This document shows, piece after piece, positions 34,201 to 41,813 of a stretch of DNA of 64,000 nt (positions are counted from its first letter, which is position 1; each line of letters begins with the position of its first letter). The position numbers were made by a program, and so were the translations under genes. Source of the stretch: JASHVB01 sp035523995 (lineage in GTDB: Bacteria > Pseudomonadota > Alphaproteobacteria > Acetobacterales > Acetobacteraceae); assembly GCA_035523995.1 (NCBI GenBank), contig DATKPQ010000057.1, positions 41,072-105,071 of the forward strand, in the 5' to 3' direction. A model generated the notes under the pieces. It was given only the letters and a program-made list of their open reading frames with translations, was not told the DNA's origin and ran no database searches.

Positions 34201-35408
34201 ATGGCCGGCCAGGTCAGGTGGTCACGGACGTGTTGTAGCGCCGCTGCACCTATGGTCACGCGCATTTGGACATCTGCTGCAAGCTCTGCGACCATGTCGG
34301 CGAAGCGGGCAAGCGTCGCCCGCACGTAATGCCGTCCGGCTATGGCTGCTGTACCGCGCATTCCGAACTCGGTCGCCACAACCGGCAAGCCAGCCGCCAT
34401 ATAATCCAGCACCTTCAGATTCGAACCGCCACCTTCAGCCATTGGATTCAGCGCAATGTCGCTGCTGCGAAGAATCTCCGACTTCAGTCTGTCAGTAATC
34501 TCGCCATGGCAAACGACATTGGGCAGTGGCCGGCCAGGTAGCGCACACGCGCCGACGATATGTAGTTCGAGATCCGGCAGCCGCGGCGCAAGTTGCTCGA
34601 TCAGAAAACGTACCGCTACGACGTTTGGCGCATGACGGCTCCCTAAGAACACTAGCCGACGTGCCGGGGAACGCACTGACCCGACGGTAACGTTACCCGA
34701 CAATGTGCAACCGTTTGGCACTAGCAAGCCGCCACGCAGCGGTTGCCCTGCCAACCGTTCCAAGGCGACCTTATCGTATTCAGTGCAGTACGCGACCAAG
34801 TCGGCCGCATTGACCAGAACAAGCTCGGCAGCTTCGGCAAAGTCGTGGATCCGTTGCGCCTCGCCGTTCGGATGCAGCGAACGCATTAGGATGTGCTCTG
34901 CATTGTAGGCGTTGTAGACGCGCGGCTTGCAGTCCAGACCGAGCATCAGATCGAGAGACACAGTAAAGGGCGATTCATGGATAATAATATCGGCCCAGTG
35001 GTAGTGTTCAAGATAGGCCAAATGCAAGTCGTTCGGGCAGGCTCCGTCGAGCGCCACCGCAAGACCAGACAAGTCGCCAGGGCCGCCAATCTTGCTCAAC
35101 ACGGCGTAGCAGGCGGCAAAAGAGATGCCCTTTCCAATTCTATATTCTACAAAAAATGGAGCATGTACAACAATACTTGCCTCTTCATTAAGGTGTGAGG
35201 AAGAGATCACCCTAATATCAAACATGGTCGAGAGGTGATAGTAAATGTTGTATAGGCGACTCTCGCCCCCTGAGCGCGGGGGGAAAAAGCAAGGGAAAAA
35301 GCTAATGACCAAAAGGTGGCGGCGTGGTATCGTCAACCGAGACCGGGCGGCGTGGTTACTGGGATCGTCGGATCGCGAGGACCCTGGTTGATATTGGTCA
35401 GTCGTCAT
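31281..35408 (-). CDS. Giant three-domain glycosyltransferase (GT4-GT4-GT4) with inserted beta-rich module
   Basis: A 1375-residue protein with three GT-B units. Unit 1 (about 31-415) has FPPRSGGESRLYNIYYHLS and ends in EGGGSNLKVLDYMAAGLPVV. Unit 2 (about 423-800) has GAFGGGVTRMLGLQRAL and YSGGGSNVKMSDYFAHGLPT. Unit 3 (about 812-1370) has DPALGGAEVMLRELLRRL and the canonical E-x7-E in SGSESFGIVLLEAWLAGVPV; a ~100-residue Gly/Phe-rich segment (about 925-1025: HLRLEGWAPRATEFFLTCGE) sits between its two halves. Three consecutive sugar transfers in one polypeptide are plausible. GAGGA upstream supports ATG 35408; the frame extends 49 residues further. GC content is visibly lower than in murJ. Divergent from the FkbM gene. 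Confidence 0.85.
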   Translation of the reverse strand: MTTDQYQPGSSRSDDPSNHAARSRLTIPRRHLLVISFFPCFFPPRSGGESRLYNIYYHLSTMFDIRVISSSHLNEEASIVVHAPFFVEYRIGKGISFAACYAVLSKIGGPGDLSGLAVALDGACPNDLHLAYLEHYHWADIIIHESPFTVSLDLMLGLDCKPRVYNAYNAEHILMRSLHPNGEAQRIHDFAEAAELVLVNAADLVAYCTEYDKVALERLAGQPLRGGLLVPNGCTLSGNVTVGSVRSPARRLVFLGSRHAPNVVAVRFLIEQLAPRLPDLELHIVGACALPGRPLPNVVCHGEITDRLKSEILRSSDIALNPMAEGGGSNLKVLDYMAAGLPVVATEFGMRGTAAIAGRHYVRATLARFADMVAELAADVQMRVTIGAAALQHVRDHLTWPAIAHNFGAALNVLAARPASETTFILCLNDYDPTGAFGGGVTRMLGLQRALSKHCCVLLLCLHDGDAIERVWLTDRHLAIKVPKTAAHQAENHRLNALFHVSAADIVNYRFAADNPILMALYRILRRRASTIVLEHPYMASLPARYGDRFIYSSQNNEYAMKHTMLVDHPEHTTLVATVKEVEDFCLGAAQMTVAVTSHDADAFSRRQLVMGGPIVVVPNGADSPAEPTPEELARAVAVGARSAVFLGSAHMPNIEALWLLRDTIAPELPEIEFHILGGVGQAVDSVPPNVRIWGEVSPGLKTAILWRAAIALNPVYSGGGSNVKMSDYFAHGLPTVTSEFGLRGYPSSIRPFVETTTANGFTAAIARLLERFPPTGTHRKTVADIFTRQLSMAGHAADYAERVRSIEAPRLRLLAVTYRYTDPALGGAEVMLRELLRRLDATGRWAIDVVCPNVGAIGDYARFACSFGAANGFGTPHDMTATRWLRFPLDGSAPGKSDMLKAWRIQAAFEEALASDSKMGIADGAGPRLLAGWHSIERNGHGLARWTAQQASFNSGPGGHLRLEGWAPRATEFFLTCGETVLGASGDGYFDFAAEIPPGIAMLHVEARQTAATDMRVVGIRLTRLDINDRSLLAGPTLAEDLATLPFSNRIAALDRAALATRWPSEVELTKLRGPHALELRRWISDNITKYDVLLTHNCVFLPPIEALELAKDQGVPSVFIPHIHLDDDFYHFPDIMRAIEHASITLVSPRAAVDFLRQRVSSCVRYFGAGADPAEFDPAFAAGDLAAFRERLADDGKPLILVLGRKAAAKNYPMTIAARRVLEARGIAVRVVLIGPDDDGVAVDEPDVVYLGLQPREVLRGALRAASVLVNMSGSESFGIVLLEAWLAGVPVVANRRCVAFADLVEDGINGFLVDNVSEIAECITALLTTPALGSAMASRGRELAMSYTWSKLSDELDALCTQLATNENRRGG

Positions 35409-35706
35409 GGTTCCTCTTTGGCGGTCAGCGGAGAGCGATGCCAGATCATACCCGAAAACCTCGTTGTTCAACCGGATGAAATCGCCGCTCGGAAGATCTC
35501 TTTCCCAAACAAAACAAGGTACACCCCACTCCATTTTTCTGTCGGACCCAATCAAGCGTCGCTACTGTTGACTATCTCCGAATTCGGGCACATTCAAGTG
35601 CGCGCAGCAGCGGTGCAATCGGAGCAGACGGCGGCGTTATGGTCAGCGATGACTCAGGCATGCTCCATGCTCGCGATTGCGGCTGACTGTCTGAGGAGGA
35701 GGGCGA
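35409..35706. other. Divergent region between the giant glycosyltransferase and FkbM genes
   Basis: About 300 bp of lower GC content that should carry the promoters of both genes. No repeat or coding sequence recognised. Confidence 0.4.
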
Positions 35707-37290
35707 ATGCTGACACGGGACGAGGTGCTTGCGGGCTTCCGGTTGATTTTGGGACGTGAGCCGGAGAGCGAACAGGTTGTCGAATATCACCGCAATCACC
35801 CCAATGCAGTAGAGTTCGGCCGCGTGCTGCGTGAATCTGAGGAGTTTCAGATGCAGGCGGCGCGCGCCCGCGCTGCCGGCGGGGAGCGCCAGCAGTGGAT
35901 CCGGAGGGAGTTACCGTCCGGCCTGTCGCTCTGGGTAAACCTGCACGATGATGGCGTTTCCGCTGGTATTTTGCGTGGGGCCTGGGAGCCCGCGGAAACG
36001 AACTTTATCCTTTCGGTGATCCGGCCGGGCGATGCCGTTATCGATGTCGGCGCCAACCTAGGCTGGTACACCCTGACGTTGGCGCAGGCGCTGGGGCCAG
36101 AAGGCCACGTCTTTGCCTTCGAGCCGCGATCTGATATCTTTGCCCAACTGGAACGCTCAGTGCAAGACAACGGCTTTACGCATCGTTGCACACTCAGCAA
36201 TATGGCGCTAGGCGCACACGAGGGTCAACGCAATTTGGCCTGGTCACCGGCGGAAATGAACCAGGGCCATTCGTTCATTGTTACCGACGACGCCCAGCTC
36301 TCATCGGCTCTGGCCTTCGAAAACGTCCAAGTCGCCACCCTAGACGGTATCGGTATCGACAGACGCGTCCGGCTCATCAAGCTCGACGTCGAAGGTGCTG
36401 AGCTTGGCGTTCTCCTTGGCGGCCGGGACCTCATCGCCCGCGATCTGCCGATCATCCTGTCCGAAGTGTTCCCAAAATGGCTCCGTCGACTCGGAACATC
36501 AGATGTTTATTCGTTATTGCATGCTCTCGACGATCTCGACTATCGAGCCCACTATCTGACTGACAATGGCATTGGCGGTGAAGTTCATTGGCCACTAACA
36601 GACCTAGAATCAGACTATGTTTATTATTCTGTCGTCTTCCTGAGCGCCAGGGACCGCACGAAGTTGCTGGATGGTAGGAAAGACGACCGATTGCGTCAAC
36701 TCGAAGTGCACGCCCGCTCGCTGGCAACGGACGTGGAGCACTTGACCCGTGAACTCGCCACCGCTGAAACGCGAGCAGAGGCGGGAGATCGGGCTCGACA
36801 CGAGGCCGACTTGGCTGACGAGCGTGCAGCCGCATTGGCAGCAGATGTCGACCGCCTGACGAGTGAACTTGCCGCGGCCGAAACCGCCAAGCATGCAGAT
36901 GTGGACCGCCTGACGAGTGAACTTGCCGCGGCCGAAACCGCCAAGCATGCGGCTAATCATCGGGCGCAGGCAGCGGAGTTCCGTAACTTGGAGCTTGCCG
37001 GGCAGGCCCTGAGAGTAGCCGCGCCCGCTCCGGACAGCGAGGGACGGATACTGGCGCTTCAGACCCAATTGGCTGCGGCTCAGACCCAGTTGGCTGCGCT
37101 TCAGACCCAACTGGCTGCGGCTCAGACGAAGTGCGCTGAAGGTGATGCAAGGGCCGAAGGCCTGCGCGTCGCCATCGATGCGCTGTACCGGTCCACCAGT
37201 TGGCGCGTTACGGCCCCGTTGCGGGTGGCTCGACGCGCGCCAGGTTGGCTCATGACGAAGTTTAGCCCGCGCGAACCCCAGCGAAATTGA
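35707..37290 (+). CDS. FkbM-family methyltransferase with long C-terminal coiled coil
   Basis: A 527-residue protein. Residues ~1-60 are a DUF4214-like helical segment (FRLILGREPESEQVVEYHRN). Then the SAM-dependent FkbM domain: IRPGDAVIDVGANLGWYTLT (motif I), HVFAFEPRSDIFAQLE, and VRLIKLDVEGAELGVLLGG. Residues ~325-480 are a coiled coil with two near-identical 18-residue units (ADVDRLTSELAAAETAKH) and three 7-residue ALQTQLA-type units. The end (SWRVTAPLRVARRAPGWLM) is the tail I associate with polysaccharide glycosyltransferases and methyltransferases. FkbM enzymes O-methylate sugars or lipids. GGAGGA precedes the ATG. It converges with the next methyltransferase, overlapping 29 bp. Confidence 0.88.
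   Translation: MLTRDEVLAGFRLILGREPESEQVVEYHRNHPNAVEFGRVLRESEEFQMQAARARAAGGERQQWIRRELPSGLSLWVNLHDDGVSAGILRGAWEPAETNFILSVIRPGDAVIDVGANLGWYTLTLAQALGPEGHVFAFEPRSDIFAQLERSVQDNGFTHRCTLSNMALGAHEGQRNLAWSPAEMNQGHSFIVTDDAQLSSALAFENVQVATLDGIGIDRRVRLIKLDVEGAELGVLLGGRDLIARDLPIILSEVFPKWLRRLGTSDVYSLLHALDDLDYRAHYLTDNGIGGEVHWPLTDLESDYVYYSVVFLSARDRTKLLDGRKDDRLRQLEVHARSLATDVEHLTRELATAETRAEAGDRARHEADLADERAAALAADVDRLTSELAAAETAKHADVDRLTSELAAAETAKHAANHRAQAAEFRNLELAGQALRVAAPAPDSEGRILALQTQLAAAQTQLAALQTQLAAAQTKCAEGDARAEGLRVAIDALYRSTSWRVTAPLRVARRAPGWLMTKFSPREPQRN
36841..36948 (+). repeat. 54-bp tandem duplication inside the FkbM coiled coil
   Basis: Units 36841-36894 and 36895-36948 differ at one base (GTCGAC versus GTGGAC, a synonymous change). 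Each encodes 18 residues, so the coiled coil was lengthened in frame recently. Confidence 0.9.
37054..37116 (+). repeat. 21-bp tandem repeats inside the FkbM coiled coil
   Basis: Three units of GCGCTTCAGACCCAATTGGC(T) type (37054-37074, 37075-37095, 37096-37116) and a partial fourth; each encodes one heptad A-(L/A)-Q-T-Q-L-A. Confidence 0.85.
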
Positions 37291-38065
37291 AACCACGCAC
37301 GACGAGATCGTCGGCTGCATAGCCCCGCGCTATCGCGCGGCCGAAGTTCGGGTGCGCACTCGCTGGTTCCTGCTCGGGCCGACGATCCCACCAATCGAGG
37401 TGGAATCGGCTAAAGTAAGTATTACCGATTTGCTCCATTAGATCGCGGTGCGTGCGATACGGCTTACGGTTCATCGCCGCAGCAAATACCCCTACATCGG
37501 CCTCGCTACCACCGTGACCGCGGATTTTCGTGACCATCTCGTCCTCATTAAGAAGTAGGTGATCCCAAGGGTCCAGGTTGAGGTGCCAGAGATGATGCCC
37601 ATGCGGGGAGGTCCAGATCGGGTCGAATTGGAGCGCAACCACGCCACCGGGTCGTGTAACCCGTGCTATCTCCAGCCATGCCAGCTCGGGATCAGGGATG
37701 TGCTCGAGTGCATTGACGCTATAGACGAGGTCAAACAGCGCGTCGCGGTAGATCAGGTTTTGTGCATCCGTACGATGAAACTCGACCCGCGCTGCATCGA
37801 ACGGGACTCCATTACGTTTGTAACGCTCGATCAACAGCTGCATCAGACGACCGTCTTCATAGGCGTTATAATCAACAATATCAGCCACATAGATTCTTTT
37901 GCAAACCATTTGCAGGAACGGGGCGGCCGTGCCGAAGCCGCCCCCGAGGTCAAGCCCACATTGGAAACCAACATCTGTCATGCCACACACGCGCAACAAG
38001 CCAAATAATCCGGTGAAGGTCGCGCGATGCAGGTCGATGTCGGCTTGTTCTGAGTACGGTGGCAT
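37262..38065 (-). CDS. Class I SAM-dependent methyltransferase
   Basis: A ~267-residue methyltransferase of the Methyltransf_11 type: motif I in QCGLDLGGGFGTAAPFLQMV, acidic post-I loop IYVADIVDYN, motif II DLVYSVNALEHIPDPELAWL and motif III EIARVTRPGGVVALQFDPIW. The substrate is unknown; the setting beside an FkbM methyltransferase and glycosyltransferases suggests sugar or lipid methylation. ATG 38065 is used; the frame reaches TTG 38113, which has no ribosome site. Its 3' end overlaps that of the convergent FkbM gene by 29 bp. Confidence 0.85.
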   Translation of the reverse strand: MPPYSEQADIDLHRATFTGLFGLLRVCGMTDVGFQCGLDLGGGFGTAAPFLQMVCKRIYVADIVDYNAYEDGRLMQLLIERYKRNGVPFDAARVEFHRTDAQNLIYRDALFDLVYSVNALEHIPDPELAWLEIARVTRPGGVVALQFDPIWTSPHGHHLWHLNLDPWDHLLLNEDEMVTKIRGHGGSEADVGVFAAAMNRKPYRTHRDLMEQIGNTYFSRFHLDWWDRRPEQEPASAHPNFGRAIARGYAADDLVVRGFNFAGVRAG

Positions 38066-38192
38066 GTCCGCGATTATAGCTCGGCCTTCTGGCCAGCGAA
38101 AGAGGGTTTGCAAAACATAGAGATTGTGACAGCTCTAACCGCGAGCCCGTCCGGTCTTTCTTGAGCTCCACCATACACATTTTGGCCGAAGA

Positions 38193-39845
38193 TCAGTGGG
38201 ACGGAACCGCTGTCTGGCAGCCTGGGGGGTAGCCTACAACGAGAACGTGCCGCGCAAGTGACGAGTATTCTTCGCTTCGGTTAAGGGCGGCCAGACCCTT
38301 TGCGAGATCAGCGAAACCCTGCGCACAGGAAACTGGCGTTCTGTAGTCTGGGGGAGAATTGCCGGAATAGCCGTTGATGACGGGCCACTCATGATCTTGC
38401 GCAAAGATCATGGCATCCATCGCCCGGTAGTACCACGGTTCACCTGGTTTTGGGGCCAGCAGCAGGATTGGGTTTGCAGGCAACTTCTTTGGCATAAGCG
38501 CCTGGACCGCCCTCATGCGCGCGCGCCATTCAGCCTTCGTGCTGACATAATGCCGTACTAAGGTGGCCTCGGCTACCAGCAACAAGGCCAAGGAGCAGAG
38601 TAAGGGAATCCGTATCGCCGTCCGCAACCGGGCCAAGTGTATGGCGTCAAGCGACGACGCGAACAGCAGGCCGAGCGGGAACATCATAACCAAAATAACT
38701 CGGCTGACCGCCCTGATTGCGTTGGCACCAGGAAGCATGGCAATCGGATGATAAAGCGAGTGCCCGGGCAACCACAGAGTCAAAAGCATCAGTAGTGATA
38801 ATCCTATGACGACGGGGGCGAAGCGCCGATCTGTGGACGCGCGCCGGCGCAGCCTCAGCAGCCCGGCGGCTGCCATCGCGAGGTAGGGAGCGATACCGAC
38901 GAACATGGCCTGCTCCCACCAGTCAGGTATTCCGTCAACCGTAGCGGGCCAAATAAGCGAGACGTCGGTAAAGAAGTAACTTTTCCACCTCGGCACCATT
39001 GGCGCGATATCGTCCCAACTTCTGGAGAGACGATACAACTTCGTAGCATTGACATACGGCGCAAACAGCATGCCAAGAAGGCCCGCCATCGCCACAATTA
39101 CCACCACGAACGATAACCGGGCACGCGGCGACTCCGCGTGCCAAGCTCGGAGAGTCTCGTGAGGAAGTCTAGCGATGCTGACAATTGAACCGCGTTCGCG
39201 GCATAGTAGTTGCGCCACCGTGAGGGTTGTCAGCAGCAGGGACAAGAAATAGCCAATGTAGATAGAGCAATAGAATTGCCAGGTAGTCCAAAAAAGAACA
39301 AATCCCAACCGGAGCAGAACCTGAGATTCGGCAATCTGCAGCAAGGACAGTACTGCCAGCGGAACGCCGAACCGGTAGAGAAGTTGTACGTGACCTTCCT
39401 GTGCCGTCATCGGCATAGCGAACGTGAACAGGAACGCGCCGAGAGATGCCGCTGGTACTGAGTAGCCCAGACGGATGAGGGCGTAGGTTGCCGCTACAAA
39501 GTTGAGGAGGAAGCCAACAATGTACCACCACCGGTAGGCATCCTCTCGCGATAGCCCCACTATTCGGAGCGCAGCATAGACAATCCCGTCTCCAAGGTGG
39601 GTATCGCTCAACGCCATGGTCAGCGGCCACGGGTAGAATATCTTCGCATTCCAAAAGTCGGGCGACTTACCGATCGTCCAATGATAGAAGTGTTCAAGGA
39701 AGTAGTTGTTTAATCGCCCATCGGCGAGGTCGCCGGGAATCCTGCCGTGAAGAATGGCAGGGCCAACGACGAACACCATGCCGATTGCCAATATAAAGAC
39801 AGCGAAAGCGTAGCTGCTAGCCGTGATCTGGCCCGAGGGTGGCAC
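38193..39845 (-). CDS. Polytopic membrane protein of unknown function (GT-C-like?)
   Basis: A ~550-residue protein with about ten or more hydrophobic segments (for example FAVFILAIGMVFVVGPAIL, FLLNFVAATYALIRLGYSV, LSFVVVIVAMAGLLGMLFAP) and a C-terminal soluble tail of ~110 residues. The first loop holds GDLADGRLNNYFLEHFYHW and, further on, IFYPWPLTMALSDTHLGDG: two acidic/His-rich spots of the kind seen in lipid-linked GT-C glycosyltransferases, although I cannot name a family. The start is uncertain: GTG 39845 precedes the first helix; the frame runs on to 40256 inside murJ without homology. Downstream of murJ on the same strand. Confidence 0.65.
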   Translation of the reverse strand: MPPSGQITASSYAFAVFILAIGMVFVVGPAILHGRIPGDLADGRLNNYFLEHFYHWTIGKSPDFWNAKIFYPWPLTMALSDTHLGDGIVYAALRIVGLSREDAYRWWYIVGFLLNFVAATYALIRLGYSVPAASLGAFLFTFAMPMTAQEGHVQLLYRFGVPLAVLSLLQIAESQVLLRLGFVLFWTTWQFYCSIYIGYFLSLLLTTLTVAQLLCRERGSIVSIARLPHETLRAWHAESPRARLSFVVVIVAMAGLLGMLFAPYVNATKLYRLSRSWDDIAPMVPRWKSYFFTDVSLIWPATVDGIPDWWEQAMFVGIAPYLAMAAAGLLRLRRRASTDRRFAPVVIGLSLLMLLTLWLPGHSLYHPIAMLPGANAIRAVSRVILVMMFPLGLLFASSLDAIHLARLRTAIRIPLLCSLALLLVAEATLVRHYVSTKAEWRARMRAVQALMPKKLPANPILLLAPKPGEPWYYRAMDAMIFAQDHEWPVINGYSGNSPPDYRTPVSCAQGFADLAKGLAALNRSEEYSSLARHVLVVGYPPGCQTAVPSH

Positions 39846-40023
39846 CGCGCAAAGCTGACGCGAGGCAGGGCCTACCCGAGGCCCGGCGATTATGCCGGAC
39901 GCGGTTTCCGCGCGGGACGTGTGCCAAATCTTGCCGGGCCAGCCCCGGCATCGTGCGGCCGTCGCCTTAGGCGTTTTTCGGCTCTCGTAAGAGTGCGGTG
40001 GGGTCCAATCGCGCGCCACGCAT

Positions 40024-41643
40024 TTACTCCCCGATTGGTGACGCTCTTCTGCTTCGTCCCACCATCCGCCGCACCTCCCCCCACTTCGCCGCCCCAAAGG
40101 CCAGCGTGCCCGCGCCATACGCCACCAGCCCCACAAGCACCAACCCGGCCAGCGCAGCAAACCGCACCACCCCGTGCACGGGTGCCGCGAACAACACATG
40201 CTGCGTGGCCACCAGTGCGACGCCCATCGCCGTCGCCGCCGCCACCATGCCCACACACCGCCGCCGCAATTGCGCGTCGGGACGCAGGAACCCGCGCCAC
40301 GCCAGAATCCCCGCCAGCCACCCCAGATTGAACATCGCCGCCAGGCTGGTGGCCAACGCAGGCCCGACCTGCGCCAAGGCCGGCATCCAACGCGCGACCC
40401 CCGGCCCCACCGTCACACCAAATCCCGCCAGGACGTAGCCCAGGTTGAAGGCCAGGTTCATCCCCAGGTTCAGCGCCACGGCGGCAACCCCGATCTTCAC
40501 CGGCGTCACCATGTCGGCGCGGGCGAAGAACCCGGGTGCGACCACCTTCACCAGCACGAAAGCCGGCAGCCCGATCGCGTACGCGGCCAGCGCCTGCGCC
40601 GAAAGCGCCGCGCTGTGCGCCCCGAACGCGCCGCGTTGGAACAACACAGATATGATTGGAAACGCCGATATCGCCAGTGCCACCGCGGCCGGCAGCGTCA
40701 GAAACAAACCGTATTCGATCGCGCGGTTCAGCGTGGCGATGGAGGCAGCGGCCTCCCCGGCCCTCACCTGCCGCGACAGCAGAGGCAGCAACGCTGTTCC
40801 CACCGCCGTGCCGATCACCCCCAGCGGCAGTTGCTGTACCCGGTCGGCGTAATACAGCACCGATACCGTCCCCGCCGGCAGCAGGCTGGCGATGATCACG
40901 TCCATCGCCAGGTTCAGTTGCGTCACGCCGGCGCCCACCAGTCCGGGCACCATTCGCCGGAGCAATGCGCGCACCTGCGGCGTCAGGCGCGGACGCGGCA
41001 GGCGCATCGGCATGCCTGCGCTCTGCGCGGCCCACAGCAGCAGCCCGAGCTGCGCAACGCCCGACGCGGTGATGCCCCAGGACAGCGCGTGGCCCGCGGT
41101 CGGGACGTGTGGCGTCAGCCACAGCAGGAAGGCGATGGAAACAACATTGAACAAGACATAGGACGCCGAGGCGGCGGTGAACCGCTCCAGCCCGTTCAGC
41201 ACGCCGGAGACCAGCGCGGCGAGGCAGATCAGCAGCAGATAGGGAAACGTGATGCGGGAGAACGTGACGGCGAGGGCGAATTTTCCAGGGTTCGCGCGGA
41301 AGCCGGGTGCCAGGACGTCCATCACGTTCGGCATGAAGATCTCGCCGGCCACAGTCAGCGCGCCCAGCCAGAGCGCCATCACCGCCAGCGTATCGTTGGC
41401 GAACTGTCGTGCGGGGGGACGGCCTTCGGCGGCCAGCATGCCGGAGAAGGCGGGGACAAAGGCGGCGTTGAAGGCGCCCTCGCCGAACAAGCGGCGGAAC
41501 AGGTTCGGCAGGCGGAGGGCGACGAAAAAGGCGTCGGCGATGGGGCCGGTGCCGAGCATGGCCGCGATCAGCATGTCGCGGGCGAAGCCCAGGATGCGGC
41601 TCGCCATGGTCCAGCCGCCGACGGTCAGCACGTTGCGGAACAT
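40024..41643 (-). CDS. murJ: Lipid II flippase MurJ (MviN)
   Basis: A 539-residue, 14-helix MOP-superfamily transporter that moves lipid II across the inner membrane for peptidoglycan synthesis. The N-terminal signature is complete: MASRILGFARDMLIAAMLGT, ADAFFVALRLPNLFRRLFGE and GAFNAAFVPAFSGMLA. The Arg residues of the central cavity are in these segments. I start at ATG 41643 (FRNVLTVGGWTMAS), where homology starts; the frame extends 59 residues upstream. It is GC-rich, unlike the block that follows it on the same strand. Confidence 0.94.
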   Translation of the reverse strand: MFRNVLTVGGWTMASRILGFARDMLIAAMLGTGPIADAFFVALRLPNLFRRLFGEGAFNAAFVPAFSGMLAAEGRPPARQFANDTLAVMALWLGALTVAGEIFMPNVMDVLAPGFRANPGKFALAVTFSRITFPYLLLICLAALVSGVLNGLERFTAASASYVLFNVVSIAFLLWLTPHVPTAGHALSWGITASGVAQLGLLLWAAQSAGMPMRLPRPRLTPQVRALLRRMVPGLVGAGVTQLNLAMDVIIASLLPAGTVSVLYYADRVQQLPLGVIGTAVGTALLPLLSRQVRAGEAAASIATLNRAIEYGLFLTLPAAVALAISAFPIISVLFQRGAFGAHSAALSAQALAAYAIGLPAFVLVKVVAPGFFARADMVTPVKIGVAAVALNLGMNLAFNLGYVLAGFGVTVGPGVARWMPALAQVGPALATSLAAMFNLGWLAGILAWRGFLRPDAQLRRRCVGMVAAATAMGVALVATQHVLFAAPVHGVVRFAALAGLVLVGLVAYGAGTLAFGAAKWGEVRRMVGRSRRASPIGE

Positions 41644-41813
41644 CGTGACCCTGTAGCGCAGGCCGGCGAGTCCGTCGCGTGGTTTGGTGGTGGCCGGACA
41701 CCGGAAGCGGGTCCCCTTTCGGGTATGGGCGGAGGTCGCCAGATTTCGGGGGTAGGCCGGGATTGGCCGGGCCTGCGGCATGGCGGTGATCGCCGGAAAG
41801 AGGAACCGTTGCG

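Noticed and set aside
36841..37116. Repeats as a sign of a mobile element or CRISPR remnant
   Set aside because: They are in frame, encode heptads and lie inside an intact coding sequence.
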